Origin: Deltaproteobacteria bacterium
Lineage (GTDB): Bacteria; Myxococcota_A; UBA9160; PR03
Reading direction: 5' to 3'
DNA length: 8,682 nucleotides
Assembly: GCA_018262315.1 (NCBI GenBank)
Contig: JAGSPS010000120.1
Location: 1 to 8,682 of the forward strand
Shown here: positions 1 through 7,685 of the stretch, in pieces
How positions within the stretch are numbered: position 1 is the first letter of the stretch
Layout of the letters: each line of letters starts with the position of its first letter
Made by a program: the position numbers and the translations under genes
Notes under the pieces: generated by a model
Told to the model about the DNA's origin: nothing
Databases searched by the model: none
Seen by the model: only the letters and a program-made list of their open reading frames with translations

Positions 1-993
1 CTGTTCCTGCGCCGCGAGCTGCGACTCGAAGCGGCGCCCGACGCGCTCGATGCGCTGCCCGCGATCTCGACGTCGGTCGTCGGCAACGTGGTCCACGCGA
101 CTCTACAGCGTGTCGTCGATCGCGCCGTGGGCAAGCGCTCCGAGGACCACGAACCGCTTCGGGTCGCATTCGCGCGCGGCGCGGTGCGCGCGCCGTGGCC
201 GGAGCCGGCGGAACTCGAGGCGATCGCAGCGGAGGAGGCGTTGCGCGTCGCAGCGGTGGAGGGCGTTCGCATCCCGGGTTTCGCGCGTGCCGTGGCGCGG
301 CGTGCACTCGCGATGATCGAGGTGGCGCGCGCGCGCGACTGGAGCGACCCGGACGGACTCGCGGTGCTGGGCGCCGAACTCGCCGGCGACGTCGTCGTGC
401 GAGACGCGGCGGGACGCGAGCGCCGCATCGGCTTCATCGTGGATCGCGCCGATCTCGCCGGCGGCGTGTTGCGTCTCACCGACTACAAGACCGGCACGCC
501 GGTCAGCACCGTCACGGGGGAGCCCAAGAAGCGCGAGAAGCTGCTCGATGCAGTTTCGGAAGGGCGAGCGCTGCAATCCGTTGCGTACCTCGCAGCGGCG
601 CAGGCGCTCGGCGCAGCGCAGGCGGAGGGGCGCCTGCTCTACCTGCGCGAAGGCCTCGACGACCGCTCGCGCGCCTTCGTCGCACGGCACGACGACGCGG
701 AACTGCTCGCGGCGTTCGGGGCGACCGCGCGCACGGCGCTTGCTGCGTTCGACGCCGGCACGCTGTTTCCGCGCCTCGTCGAGCCGGAGAAGGACGAGGA
801 GCCCTCGGCCTGTGAGTGGTGCGAGGTCGCAGCCGCGTGCCTGCGCGGCGAGAGCAACCCGCGCGCGCGCCTGCGCGAGTGGGCGGCAGCGGAGGCCGCG
901 CGCCACGACGCCGCGAGCGCAGCCGACCGCGCGCTGTTTGCGGCCTTCGCATTCGGTCGCGAACCCGAGCCGCGCGAAGAGGACGCATCGTGA
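1..993 (+). CDS. addB: AddB-like helicase-nuclease subunit, C-terminal part (5' end outside window)
   Basis: The frame is open from base 1, so only the last 330 residues are seen; AddB proteins are usually about 900-1,150 residues. What is present is the RecB-family PD-(D/E)XK nuclease domain. Counting from the window edge, the motifs are GNVVH (residues 28-32, His32), VDRAD (Asp148), DYKTG (Asp161, Lys163) and Q-x3-Y (Gln192, Tyr196), so the nuclease looks intact. Near the end Cys271, Cys274 and Cys280 form C-x2-C-x5-C, the spacing of the AddB 4Fe-4S cluster; its fourth Cys would lie upstream, outside the window. In the family this subunit pairs with AddA, cuts one strand and helps recognise Chi; whether this one does cannot be read here. 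The TGA stop overlaps the next gene's GTG, so the two are very likely translationally coupled. Another RecB-nuclease protein is possible, but the Cys pattern and the partner favour AddB. Confidence 0.86.
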   Translation: MFLRRELRLEAAPDALDALPAISTSVVGNVVHATLQRVVDRAVGKRSEDHEPLRVAFARGAVRAPWPEPAELEAIAAEEALRVAAVEGVRIPGFARAVARRALAMIEVARARDWSDPDGLAVLGAELAGDVVVRDAAGRERRIGFIVDRADLAGGVLRLTDYKTGTPVSTVTGEPKKREKLLDAVSEGRALQSVAYLAAAQALGAAQAEGRLLYLREGLDDRSRAFVARHDDAELLAAFGATARTALAAFDAGTLFPRLVEPEKDEEPSACEWCEVAAACLRGESNPRARLREWAAAEAARHDAASAADRALFAAFAFGREPEPREEDAS

Positions 994-3900
994 GCGCGCA
1001 GGCGGGTCAGGACGCTGGCCGCGCCGCCGACACCGCGGCGCGACGCGCGGCGCAGACGGTTTTTTCGGGTCCGATGGTGCTGGTGGCGGGTGCGGGAACC
1101 GGCAAGACCACGGTGCTCGTCGCGCGCGTGCTCGCCTGGTGCCTCGGTCCCGGGTGGCACCGCGCGGAGCAGGCGCTCACGACGGTGGGATCTGCAGCGC
1201 CGGCTCCGCGGGCGGTGGCCGAGCGCACACTCGAACGCGTCGTCGCGATCACCTTCACGGAGGCGGCCGCGGCCGAGATGGAAGCGCGCGCCATGCAGGG
1301 GTTCGCGAAGGTCGCCGCGGGTGGGGTCGTGCTGGGCCTCGATGCGGAGGTTGCCCCGGCCGACGCAGCGGCGCGTCGCAAGCGCGCGCGGCTGCTGCTC
1401 GCCGGCTTCGACCACCTGCACGTGCAGACCATCCACGCGTTCTGCCGGCGCCTGCTCTCCAATCATCCGCTGGAAGCCGGCGTCCACCCGCGCTTTGCGG
1501 TGGACGCGCGCGGCGCCGCGCGCAGCGCGGCGGCGCGCGAGGTGCTCGAAGCGCGGCTGCGCGCGATGGCGGAGCACGGCGATACCGATCTGGAGGCGTT
1601 GCTGCTGCACGGCGTGGGCGCGCCGGAACTGGCGGAGATGCTGGATGCGCTGCTCGCCGCGGCCGTGCCGGCGCACGCGTTCGCGCTCGATCCGCTTGCG
1701 CCAGAGGGCGTGCGCGCGTTCGTCGCGCGGCTGCGCGGGGCGTCGGAGGTGTTCGCTGCGGCGATCGGCGAGCGGATGGCGGGGCTCGGGGCGAAGTCGA
1801 CCGGCAAGACGGTCGCAGCGGCGGCGTTCGCGACGAGTGCGCGGCTCGCGCCCGGCGCCGCTTCGCAAGCGGAGCTGACGGCGCTGCTCGCCGATCTCGC
1901 GGCGCTGTGGCAGGAGAACGCGATCAAGCGACTCGGCGAGTGGGGTCGCGGCAGGTGGACGGCCAAGTCGGAGCGGGAAGCGGTGCTGGATGCCGTCGAG
2001 ACGGTCGAGGCCGCGGCGCGCGCGCTGCATTCGCTGCTCCGCCACGCGCTCGCCGTCGACGTCGAGCTGCTGGCGCTCGTGCAGCGCGCGCTCGCGCCGC
2101 TGCTCGAGTCGGCTTCGCTGCGGCTGCACGAGGTCGGCGCCGAGAGCTTCGACGCGCTGCTGCGCAGGACGCGGGATCTGCTGGTCGCGCGGCCCGACGT
2201 CGCGGAGCGCGTGCGTCGCGACGTCGATCAACTGCTGGTCGACGAGTTCCAGGACACCGATGCGTTGCAGTGCGAGATCGTCGCGGCGCTCGCGCTCGGC
2301 GGCGACACGGCGACACGTCCGGGGCTCTTCCTGGTGGGCGACCCGAAGCAGTCGATCTACGGCTGGCGCAACGCCGACATCGGCGCGTACATGGACTTCG
2401 TCAAACGCGTGCTGGCCGAGCCGGGCGCCGTCGAACATCGTCTCTGCATCAACTACCGCTCGGTGCCGGCGGTGCTCGAAGAGGTCGAGCGCGTGATCGG
2501 ACCCGCGATGCATTTTGCGGACGGTGTGCAGCCGCCGTTCGAACGCCTGTTGCCGTGCGAGGAGCGCGCGGGCGTCGCCGGATCGGGGACGCCGGGGCTG
2601 CCGGCCGTCGAGTACTGGGTGTCGGCGGCCTGGGACGCGGAGGCTTGCGCGCTCGCTCCGACTACTCCCGTGCAGCACGCCGCGCAACTCGAAGCGAGAC
2701 ACCTGGCGCACGAGCTGCTCCGCTTGCACGACGAACAGCCGGTCGCGTGGAAGGACGTAGCGCTGCTGTTCCGCGGCACCGGCGATCTCGACGCGTATCT
2801 GAGCGCGCTGCGCGCTGCGGGGATCCCGTACACGGTCGACCGCGATCGCAACTACTACCGGCGTCGCGAGGTCATCGAGGCCGCGGCGCTGGTGCGCGTC
2901 GTGCTCGACCCGAGCGACCAGATTGCGCAGGTCGCGGTGCTGCGTTCCGCCTGGGTGGGAGTGCCCGACGCCGCCTGGCGCGTGCTCTGGGCGAAGCGGT
3001 TTCCGGATGCGCTGCGCGATGCGCTCGACGGACGCGCCGGCGCGCGCGAGCGGCTGCGCGAGATCGCCGCGGCGGCGGCGCTGGAAACGGCGGATCTCGA
3101 CGTGCCGGGGCTCGCCGCGCTGGCGGGTTGGGAAGCGAGTCTGCTGCACGCCCTCGACGTGCTCGTCGCACTCCGGCGCTCGTGGCTCGAAGAGCCCGTG
3201 GACCGTTTCATCGAGAAGTTGCGCGTGCTGCCGCTGCTCGAAGCGACCGAGGCGGCGCGCCACCCCGGCGCGTTCCGGCTCGCGAATCTCGCGCGCTTCT
3301 TCCGCGAGCTGGCGGCGTCGTTCGAAGTGGATGACGCCGCGACGGTGTTGCGCACGCTGCGTCGCGACGCCACGAGTGCGCCGGAGTCCTACGAGGGTCG
3401 CCCGCAGGATGCGGCCGAGGACGCCGTGCAGGTGATGACGATCCACGGCGCCAAGGGACTCGACTTCGAACACGTCTACGTGCTCCAGCTCCACAAGGAG
3501 CCCGGTGCCGGGATGACGCAGCCGCTGGTGTATGCCGAATTCGGGGGCCAGCTCGAGTGGTGCCTCGCTCGCAGTCGGGGGCCGGCCGTCGCGTCGCTCG
3601 GCTACGACCGCGTGCGCGCGCGTCGCGAGCAGGTGCAGGCCGCCGAGCTGGTGCGCACCCTCTACGTTGCGCTCACGCGGACGAAGTCGCGACTCGTGTT
3701 GGCGGGTTGTTTCGATGCGAAGGGCCGCCCGGAAACACATGCGCATTTCGTGATGGGCGTGCGCGGCGAGGCCATTCGCGACGCGGCGGCGCGAGTCGGC
3801 GCCGCGCTCGAAGCGCGCATCGGGGCGCCCGGCATAGCCGACGTGGAAGGCGCGCGCGTCGTGTTCCTGGACGCAGCTCGGGTGGCGGTGGCGGAAGTCG

Positions 3901-4709
3901 ACGAGCCGGCCAGCGGCTCGGCAGTCACAGCGGCCCAGGTGCACGTTGATGCGCAGTTCTTACGAGAGAAGAGTTCGCTCGCTCTCGCGCGCCAGCAGCG
4001 CTCGTTCGGCGGACGCGCTTCGGAGAAGGTTCCCGACGCGGTTCGCGAGGCGCGCGTCGGAGGCGGCGACGCCGACGTCGAAGCGGATACGCGCGCGACC
4101 AATCGCGACGCGGTGTCGCCGGAGATGGAAGTCGCGGCGGCCGTCGGCACGGCGATCCACGGGCTGCTCGAGCGCTTCGATTGGGACGCCGACCCGGCCG
4201 CGGAGTGGGCGCGCCAGCGCGCGTGGATGGACGAGTCGCTCGCGCGCCGGGTTTCCCCGTCACGACTCGATGCCGCGCGCGAACGTGCGACGTCCGTTCT
4301 CGAAGAGCTGGCGGCCGGCTCGCTCTGGTCGCGCCTGCGCGATCTCGCGCCGCACGTGCTCGCGCGCGAACTCCCCGTGCTGGTGCGCGCCGAGGAGATC
4401 GGCGCCGGCGCGGTCGGCTACGTGGTGGGCGCAATTGATCTCGTCTATCGCGATCCTGCGTGCGGCGAGGTGGTGGTCGTCGACTTCAAGACCGATCGCA
4501 TCGCGACGCCGGCCGCGATCGCCGAGCGGGCGTCGCACCATCGGCCGCAAGCCGAGCGGTATCGCCGCGCGGTGCTGGAAACACTTCGCCTCCCGCAGGC
4601 GCCGCGCTTCGAACTCTGGTTCCTCGACGCATCACACGTCGAAGTCCTCGAGCTCGTGCCGGCGCCGGGGGAGGCGAGGGCCTCTGCGGCTTGCTGCTGC
4701 GAAGGCTAG
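990..4709 (+). CDS. addA: AddA-like UvrD-family helicase with C-terminal nuclease
   Basis: The 1,239-residue protein has normal AddA length. The superfamily 1A helicase motifs occur in order: Walker A GAGTGKTT (34-41, Lys39), motif Ia ITFTEAAAAE (from 87), QTIHAF (from 146), motif II DEFQD (418-422), motif III GDPKQSIYGWR (450-460), motif IV INYRS (487-491), motif V TIHGAKGLDFE (817-827) and motif VI LYVALTR (891-897). A RecB-type nuclease domain follows: His1057 in GTAIH, Asp1150 in GAID, DFKTD (Asp1165, Lys1167) and Q-x3-Y (Gln1187, Tyr1191). All catalytic residues are present. It should unwind double-strand ends by ATP hydrolysis and cut one strand, loading RecA with AddB. I chose GTG 990 because it sits in a 4-base GTGA overlap with addB and has GAAGAGGA (976-983) six bases upstream. 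Continuation upstream is open but only shadows addB, and ATG 1074 lies too close to Walker A. The last residues include CCC before the stop, a tail that is probably unimportant. Confidence 0.93.
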   Translation: MSAQAGQDAGRAADTAARRAAQTVFSGPMVLVAGAGTGKTTVLVARVLAWCLGPGWHRAEQALTTVGSAAPAPRAVAERTLERVVAITFTEAAAAEMEARAMQGFAKVAAGGVVLGLDAEVAPADAAARRKRARLLLAGFDHLHVQTIHAFCRRLLSNHPLEAGVHPRFAVDARGAARSAAAREVLEARLRAMAEHGDTDLEALLLHGVGAPELAEMLDALLAAAVPAHAFALDPLAPEGVRAFVARLRGASEVFAAAIGERMAGLGAKSTGKTVAAAAFATSARLAPGAASQAELTALLADLAALWQENAIKRLGEWGRGRWTAKSEREAVLDAVETVEAAARALHSLLRHALAVDVELLALVQRALAPLLESASLRLHEVGAESFDALLRRTRDLLVARPDVAERVRRDVDQLLVDEFQDTDALQCEIVAALALGGDTATRPGLFLVGDPKQSIYGWRNADIGAYMDFVKRVLAEPGAVEHRLCINYRSVPAVLEEVERVIGPAMHFADGVQPPFERLLPCEERAGVAGSGTPGLPAVEYWVSAAWDAEACALAPTTPVQHAAQLEARHLAHELLRLHDEQPVAWKDVALLFRGTGDLDAYLSALRAAGIPYTVDRDRNYYRRREVIEAAALVRVVLDPSDQIAQVAVLRSAWVGVPDAAWRVLWAKRFPDALRDALDGRAGARERLREIAAAAALETADLDVPGLAALAGWEASLLHALDVLVALRRSWLEEPVDRFIEKLRVLPLLEATEAARHPGAFRLANLARFFRELAASFEVDDAATVLRTLRRDATSAPESYEGRPQDAAEDAVQVMTIHGAKGLDFEHVYVLQLHKEPGAGMTQPLVYAEFGGQLEWCLARSRGPAVASLGYDRVRARREQVQAAELVRTLYVALTRTKSRLVLAGCFDAKGRPETHAHFVMGVRGEAIRDAAARVGAALEARIGAPGIADVEGARVVFLDAARVAVAEVDEPASGSAVTAAQVHVDAQFLREKSSLALARQQRSFGGRASEKVPDAVREARVGGGDADVEADTRATNRDAVSPEMEVAAAVGTAIHGLLERFDWDADPAAEWARQRAWMDESLARRVSPSRLDAARERATSVLEELAAGSLWSRLRDLAPHVLARELPVLVRAEEIGAGAVGYVVGAIDLVYRDPACGEVVVVDFKTDRIATPAAIAERASHHRPQAERYRRAVLETLRLPQAPRFELWFLDASHVEVLELVPAPGEARASAACCCEG

Positions 4710-5011
4710 AAGCTGAGCGCCGTCAGGTTCGGAACGGCGATCGGGAGCGTCTGCAGCGGGAACGCGTACGGATTGGTGAAGCGGAAGTCGGCCGCGCTCT
4801 GGCTGGAGCCGCGCCGCGCGTTGTGCTTGGGCGCCTTGATCTCGCTCCGCTCCGTCTTCTCGACAGAAGCCGCGGGCATGACCATCGCATCCTCGCTGGC
4901 CGCGACGATCGTGGCGTCCGGAGCCTTCGGATCGATCGGCGACTCGGCGAAAGCGCTCAGCGGGAGAGCGAGCGCGAGTCCGAGGATGGCCGTCGAAGTG
5001 ATTCGCAACAT
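4706..5011 (-). CDS. Small exported protein of unknown function
   Basis: I do not recognise a family for this 101-residue protein. It begins with a clear Sec signal peptide: Met-Leu-Arg, a hydrophobic stretch over residues 4-18, and an AFA cleavage site before Glu23 (signal peptidase I type; no lipobox Cys). The mature part of about 79 residues has no Cys. It starts acidic and Ala/Pro-rich, has a short basic patch (KHNARR) and ends in a hydrophobic, Pro-rich segment finishing LTALSF. No membrane helix is visible after the signal, so it should be periplasmic or secreted. The start is secure: AGGAGG lies eight bases before ATG. Its TAG stop shares a CTAG with the convergent addA stop, so it is unlikely to belong to the repair operon. 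The signal peptide plus perfect ribosome binding site make a real gene likely despite the size; the function is open. Confidence 0.8.
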   Translation of the reverse strand: MLRITSTAILGLALALPLSAFAESPIDPKAPDATIVAASEDAMVMPAASVEKTERSEIKAPKHNARRGSSQSAADFRFTNPYAFPLQTLPIAVPNLTALSF

Positions 5012-5019
5012 GGATGATT

Positions 5020-5025
5020 CCTCCT
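5020..5025 (-). promoter_or_regulatory. Perfect Shine-Dalgarno of the small exported-protein gene
   Basis: On the minus strand the bases read AGGAGG, followed by eight bases (AATCATCC) and ATG at 5011-5009. This is an ideal ribosome binding site. It fixes the start and is the main argument that the small reading frame is translated, since its neighbours have weaker sites. Confidence 0.85.
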
Positions 5026-5037
5026 GATGTACGAGTG

Positions 5038-5076
5038 ACGGGCCTCGCTAGAGCAAGGCCCGTGCCCGCTTTTCTT
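5038..5076 (+). promoter_or_regulatory. GC-rich hairpin followed by a T-rich run
   Basis: ACGGGCCT (5038-5045) pairs perfectly with AGGCCCGT (5056-5063), with a 10-base loop in which two more G-C pairs can form. Six bases later the + strand has TTTTCTT (5070-5076). Read on +, this resembles a Rho-independent terminator that could stop transcripts running past addA, but the gap between stem and T-run is longer than usual. Read on -, the hairpin has no T-run and would sit in the leader of the small exported-protein gene, about a dozen bases above its AGGAGG, where it might stabilise or regulate the mRNA. The structure is seen directly; either role is inference. Confidence 0.4.
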
Positions 5077-5299
5077 GGGGACTGAGAACGTGTGCGGAGC
5101 CTTCTCGGCGCGCCAGAGAGGGGAGATGACCCTGAATCGCAGAAGTCTTGTGCATCCGATGGAGGCAGGGGGCATCATGTGGCGTCCATTTTGCCGGCGA
5201 GATGCCGCCTTGCGATGCGGGGGCTGCGATCATGGCGATCACCGCGCCGAGCAGCTCGGCGACGACACGCAGGAGCTGCGCGACCGCTAGCGTGCGCGC

Positions 5300-5304
5300 G
5301 GGAG
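5300..5304 (+). promoter_or_regulatory. Candidate ribosome binding site for the transporter's CTG start
   Basis: GGGAG lies nine bases before CTG 5314, the only plausible initiation codon close to the first membrane helix. The site is modest, but it coincides with the point where G/C at third codon positions jumps to nearly 100%. Confidence 0.35.
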
Positions 5305-5313
5305 CTTCGACCG

Positions 5314-6237
5314 CTGCGCATCACGCCCTCCACGCTCGCCTGGATCTGGATCGCGCAGGGGATCGGCGGCGCGACGCCGGCGCTCACGAAGCTCGCCCTC
5401 GACGGGCTCGGTCCCTTCGGTCTCGTGGTGGCGCGGCAGATTCTCGGTGCGGGCTTCCTCGTCGCGCTCGCCGCGCTACCGCGGCGCTGGCGAGGCGAGC
5501 GCGACGTCGTGACGCATGCGCTCTGGACGCGCCGCGATTTGCTGCTGCTCGTGACGCTCTCCTGGGCCGGCTTCGCGCTGCCGCAGATTCTCGGTGCGGT
5601 CGGGCTCGAACGATCGAGCGCCACGCACGGCGCGCTGCTCTCGCCACTCGAACCGATCGGCATCCTGCTCGGTGCGGCGCTCGTGTTGCGCGAACCGCTC
5701 GGCCTCGCGCATCTCGTCGCCGGCGCATTCGGAGTGCTGGGGACCGTGTCGATCGTGATCTCGGGCGCGGGCGACGCGCGCACCGGCGAGTTGCGCGGCG
5801 ACGTCATCATGGCCGCCGGTCATCTGTGCTGGGCGATCTACACGCTGGCCGCGAAGTCGCTGGTGGAGCGTCACGACCCGCTCCGCGTCGCGCTCTTCGC
5901 GACACTGCTGTCGTGGATCCCGCTCGCGCCGCTCGCCGCGACGGAACCCTTCGACGCGGCGCGTGCGCTGCCGGCGCTCGGTTGGGTGGTGCTGCTCGCG
6001 TTTCTCGCGACAGCGCTGGGCATGGTCGCCTGGAACCGCGCGCTGCGCGAAGTCAGCGCCGGCACGATGGCGCTCTTCGTATTCGTGCAGCCGGTCGTCG
6101 GGCTCGCCGTCGGCGTCGCGGCTCTTGGCGAACGGGTAGGGGGGTGGGCCATCCTCGGGGCGCTGCTGATCGTCGTAGGCGTCGCCATCGCCACGTTGCG
6201 CGGCGAGGGAACAACGGACGGCGGCACGCTCGCGTAG
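5314..6237 (+). CDS. EamA-type drug/metabolite transporter family permease
   Basis: From CTG 5314 the product is 307 residues, the usual length for two-repeat EamA permeases, with about ten hydrophobic helices. Each repeat ends with the typical Pro/Glu region: LSPLEP then LREPL (Glu127), and VQPVVG then LGERV (Glu273). It should be an inner-membrane exporter or importer; the substrate cannot be inferred. The start is uncertain. No ATG, GTG or TTG lies in frame between 5218 and the first helix; upstream options are ATG 5215, TTG 5191, GTG 5179 and GTG 5092. The 33 residues added by ATG 5215 are very Arg-rich, their codons have only about half G/C third positions, and no good ribosome binding site precedes it. 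I therefore prefer CTG 5314 with GGGAG nine bases upstream. The stop is 24 bases before the ceramidase-like gene, so co-transcription is likely. Confidence 0.85.
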   Translation: MRITPSTLAWIWIAQGIGGATPALTKLALDGLGPFGLVVARQILGAGFLVALAALPRRWRGERDVVTHALWTRRDLLLLVTLSWAGFALPQILGAVGLERSSATHGALLSPLEPIGILLGAALVLREPLGLAHLVAGAFGVLGTVSIVISGAGDARTGELRGDVIMAAGHLCWAIYTLAAKSLVERHDPLRVALFATLLSWIPLAPLAATEPFDAARALPALGWVVLLAFLATALGMVAWNRALREVSAGTMALFVFVQPVVGLAVGVAALGERVGGWAILGALLIVVGVAIATLRGEGTTDGGTLA

Positions 6238-6251
6238 AAGAAGAGAGGTGC

Positions 6252-6256
6252 GGAGG
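6252..6256 (+). promoter_or_regulatory. Shine-Dalgarno of the ceramidase-like gene
   Basis: GGAGG lies five bases before ATG 6262, with a second purine run (AAGAGAGG) just upstream. It supports this start and independent ribosome loading within the likely two-gene transcript. Confidence 0.7.
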
Positions 6257-6261
6257 CCGAC

Positions 6262-7632
6262 ATGAGTCTCGTCGCTGGAGTTGCGCGCGTTCCGCTCGAA
6301 ATGCCGCTCGGCGGGCCGATGATGGGCTACGGCGCGCGGGCGGGAGGCGCGCGCGCGGTCCACGACCCGCTCTTCGCCCGCGCGATCTATCTCGCCGGCG
6401 GCGGCAAGTGTCTGCTGGTGGAGTTGGACGTCTGTCTGCTGGCGCCCGCTCACGCCGAAGCGGTGCGCGCGCGGATCGCCGAGCGAACCGGAGTGGCCGC
6501 GGAGCGCGTGCTGGTCGGCAGCATCCATACACACTCGGGCCCCGAGACGGGATTCGTCGCATGGCTCGGCGGCGCCGAGCCGCCCGTCGCGTCGGCGTCG
6601 CTCTTCGACGCTGCAGTCGCCGCCGCGGAGCAGGCGCACGCGAGCGCTGCGCCCGCGCGACTCGGCGTTGGCCGCGCCGAGGCGCGCATCGGTCGCAATC
6701 GTCGCGTCGCGGGCGGGCCCGTCGACCCGGACGTGCTGGTGGTGCGCGTCGACCGCGCGGACCGCTCACCGCTCGCCGTGCTCTACATTCACGGATGTCA
6801 CCCAACAGTGTTGGGACACGACAACCTCGACTACTCGGCGGATTGGCCGGGCGCCGCGTCGCGCACCGTCGAGTCGATGCTGCCGGGTGCGACAGCGCTC
6901 TTCGCGCTCGGCGCGCACGGGGACGTCGATCCGCGCACGCGCGGGCTGCTCGACTTTGCGATCGAGGGACAGAGCGTCGGCGAGAGCTTCGCGGTGATGG
7001 AGTCGCTGGGCCGCGAAGTCGGCGTAGCGGTCGCGAACGCCGCGCTCGCGATCGCGACCGACGCGGACGCGACGATCGCAGCGGACACCGTGCGACTCCC
7101 GCTGCCCGTGCACGGCGCCGCCGACGGCGAGCCGGCTCGTCGCAGCGTGCTCGCAGCGGGACTCGCGCGCGCTCTCGCCGCACTCGAGGTCGATCCGGCG
7201 ACAGCAGAGCCGAGCGTCGGCGAACTGTTTGCGATGACCCACGAGCGCACGCGACATCTGCCGCGCGACGAAGCGCGGCGGCGCATCGCGGTGGCGCGCG
7301 CCTACCTGCGCGACCGCACCGCGCCGCGCTTTGCGGGGGGCGTCACGCCGAGCGTCGGGGTGCAGGTGCTGCGACTCGGTCCGGCGTGGCTGCTCGGCGT
7401 CCCCGCCGAAGCCACCGTCGACGTCGGTCTCGACTGGAAGTCGCGACTCGGCGACGCGCCGGGCTCCGTCGTGAGCATTGCGAACGGCTGGTTCCGCTAC
7501 CTGCCGCACCCGCGCAACTTCGCCGAGCCCGACGCCGCGCTTCGCTACGAGATCTCGATGTCCACCTTCGAGCCCGACGCCGCGTCGCGCTTGCTGGACG
7601 CAGGCGACGCGTTGCGGGCACGCCTCGGGTAG
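6262..7632 (+). CDS. Neutral/alkaline ceramidase-family protein, cytoplasmic, with altered active site
   Basis: The 456-residue protein matches the N-terminal catalytic domain of the neutral/alkaline non-lysosomal ceramidase family (a zinc amidase fold). Visible landmarks are HTHSGPE (His89, His91), CHPT (His180), GDVDP (220-224), GVPAE (Glu383) and NGWFRYLP (Tyr413). Compared from memory with Pseudomonas neutral ceramidase, one HTH histidine, His180, Glu383 and Tyr413 correspond to the zinc ligands His, His, Glu and Tyr. The family's GDVSPN motif carries the catalytic Ser; here it reads GDVDPR, so Ser is replaced by Asp223. There is no signal peptide, whereas classical bacterial ceramidases are secreted, and the usual C-terminal domain (family total about 650-700 residues) is missing. 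It is probably a metal-dependent hydrolase acting on a soluble, perhaps amide, substrate; ceramide is doubtful. The transporter 24 bases upstream may move the substrate or product. Confidence 0.83.
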   Translation: MSLVAGVARVPLEMPLGGPMMGYGARAGGARAVHDPLFARAIYLAGGGKCLLVELDVCLLAPAHAEAVRARIAERTGVAAERVLVGSIHTHSGPETGFVAWLGGAEPPVASASLFDAAVAAAEQAHASAAPARLGVGRAEARIGRNRRVAGGPVDPDVLVVRVDRADRSPLAVLYIHGCHPTVLGHDNLDYSADWPGAASRTVESMLPGATALFALGAHGDVDPRTRGLLDFAIEGQSVGESFAVMESLGREVGVAVANAALAIATDADATIAADTVRLPLPVHGAADGEPARRSVLAAGLARALAALEVDPATAEPSVGELFAMTHERTRHLPRDEARRRIAVARAYLRDRTAPRFAGGVTPSVGVQVLRLGPAWLLGVPAEATVDVGLDWKSRLGDAPGSVVSIANGWFRYLPHPRNFAEPDAALRYEISMSTFEPDAASRLLDAGDALRARLG

Positions 7633-7685
7633 CGCCGCGCGCAGTTCATGACACTCTTGGGTTTGGCGCGATTCGCTCCGGGCGA

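Larger units (their letters stand above)
5012..5313. other. Divergent intergenic region
   Basis: This stretch of about 300 bases separates the minus-strand exported-protein gene from the plus-strand transporter, so promoters for both should lie here. I see no convincing -35/-10 pair on either strand. It contains the hairpin at 5038-5063 and a short + strand reading frame with G/C-rich third positions (ATG 5177 to TAG 5290, 37 codons). That peptide has C-x8-C-x2-C in its N-terminal half; GGAGG lies 11 bases before its ATG. It may be a small leader gene or chance. In the transporter's own frame, third positions from 5215 to 5313 are only about half G/C, unlike the coding sequence that follows. 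Confidence 0.5.

Noticed and set aside
548..3334. Plus-strand open frame of 928 codons overlapping addB and addA
   Set aside because: Its composition is extremely Arg/Ala/Gly-rich and it spans the junction of two real genes in another frame.
639..3944. Minus-strand open frame of about 1,100 codons opposite addA
   Set aside because: It is Arg/His-rich with no motif; long antisense frames are expected opposite high-GC coding sequence, and the + strand gene has a full set of helicase and nuclease motifs.
4706..4735. C-terminal Phe of the small exported protein as an outer-membrane barrel signal
   Set aside because: At about 79 mature residues with no alternating beta-strand pattern over most of its length, a barrel is not credible.
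7632..7669. GCGCC/GGCGC inverted repeat between the convergent genes as a terminator
   Set aside because: Only five pairs with a 28-base loop and no T-run on either strand.
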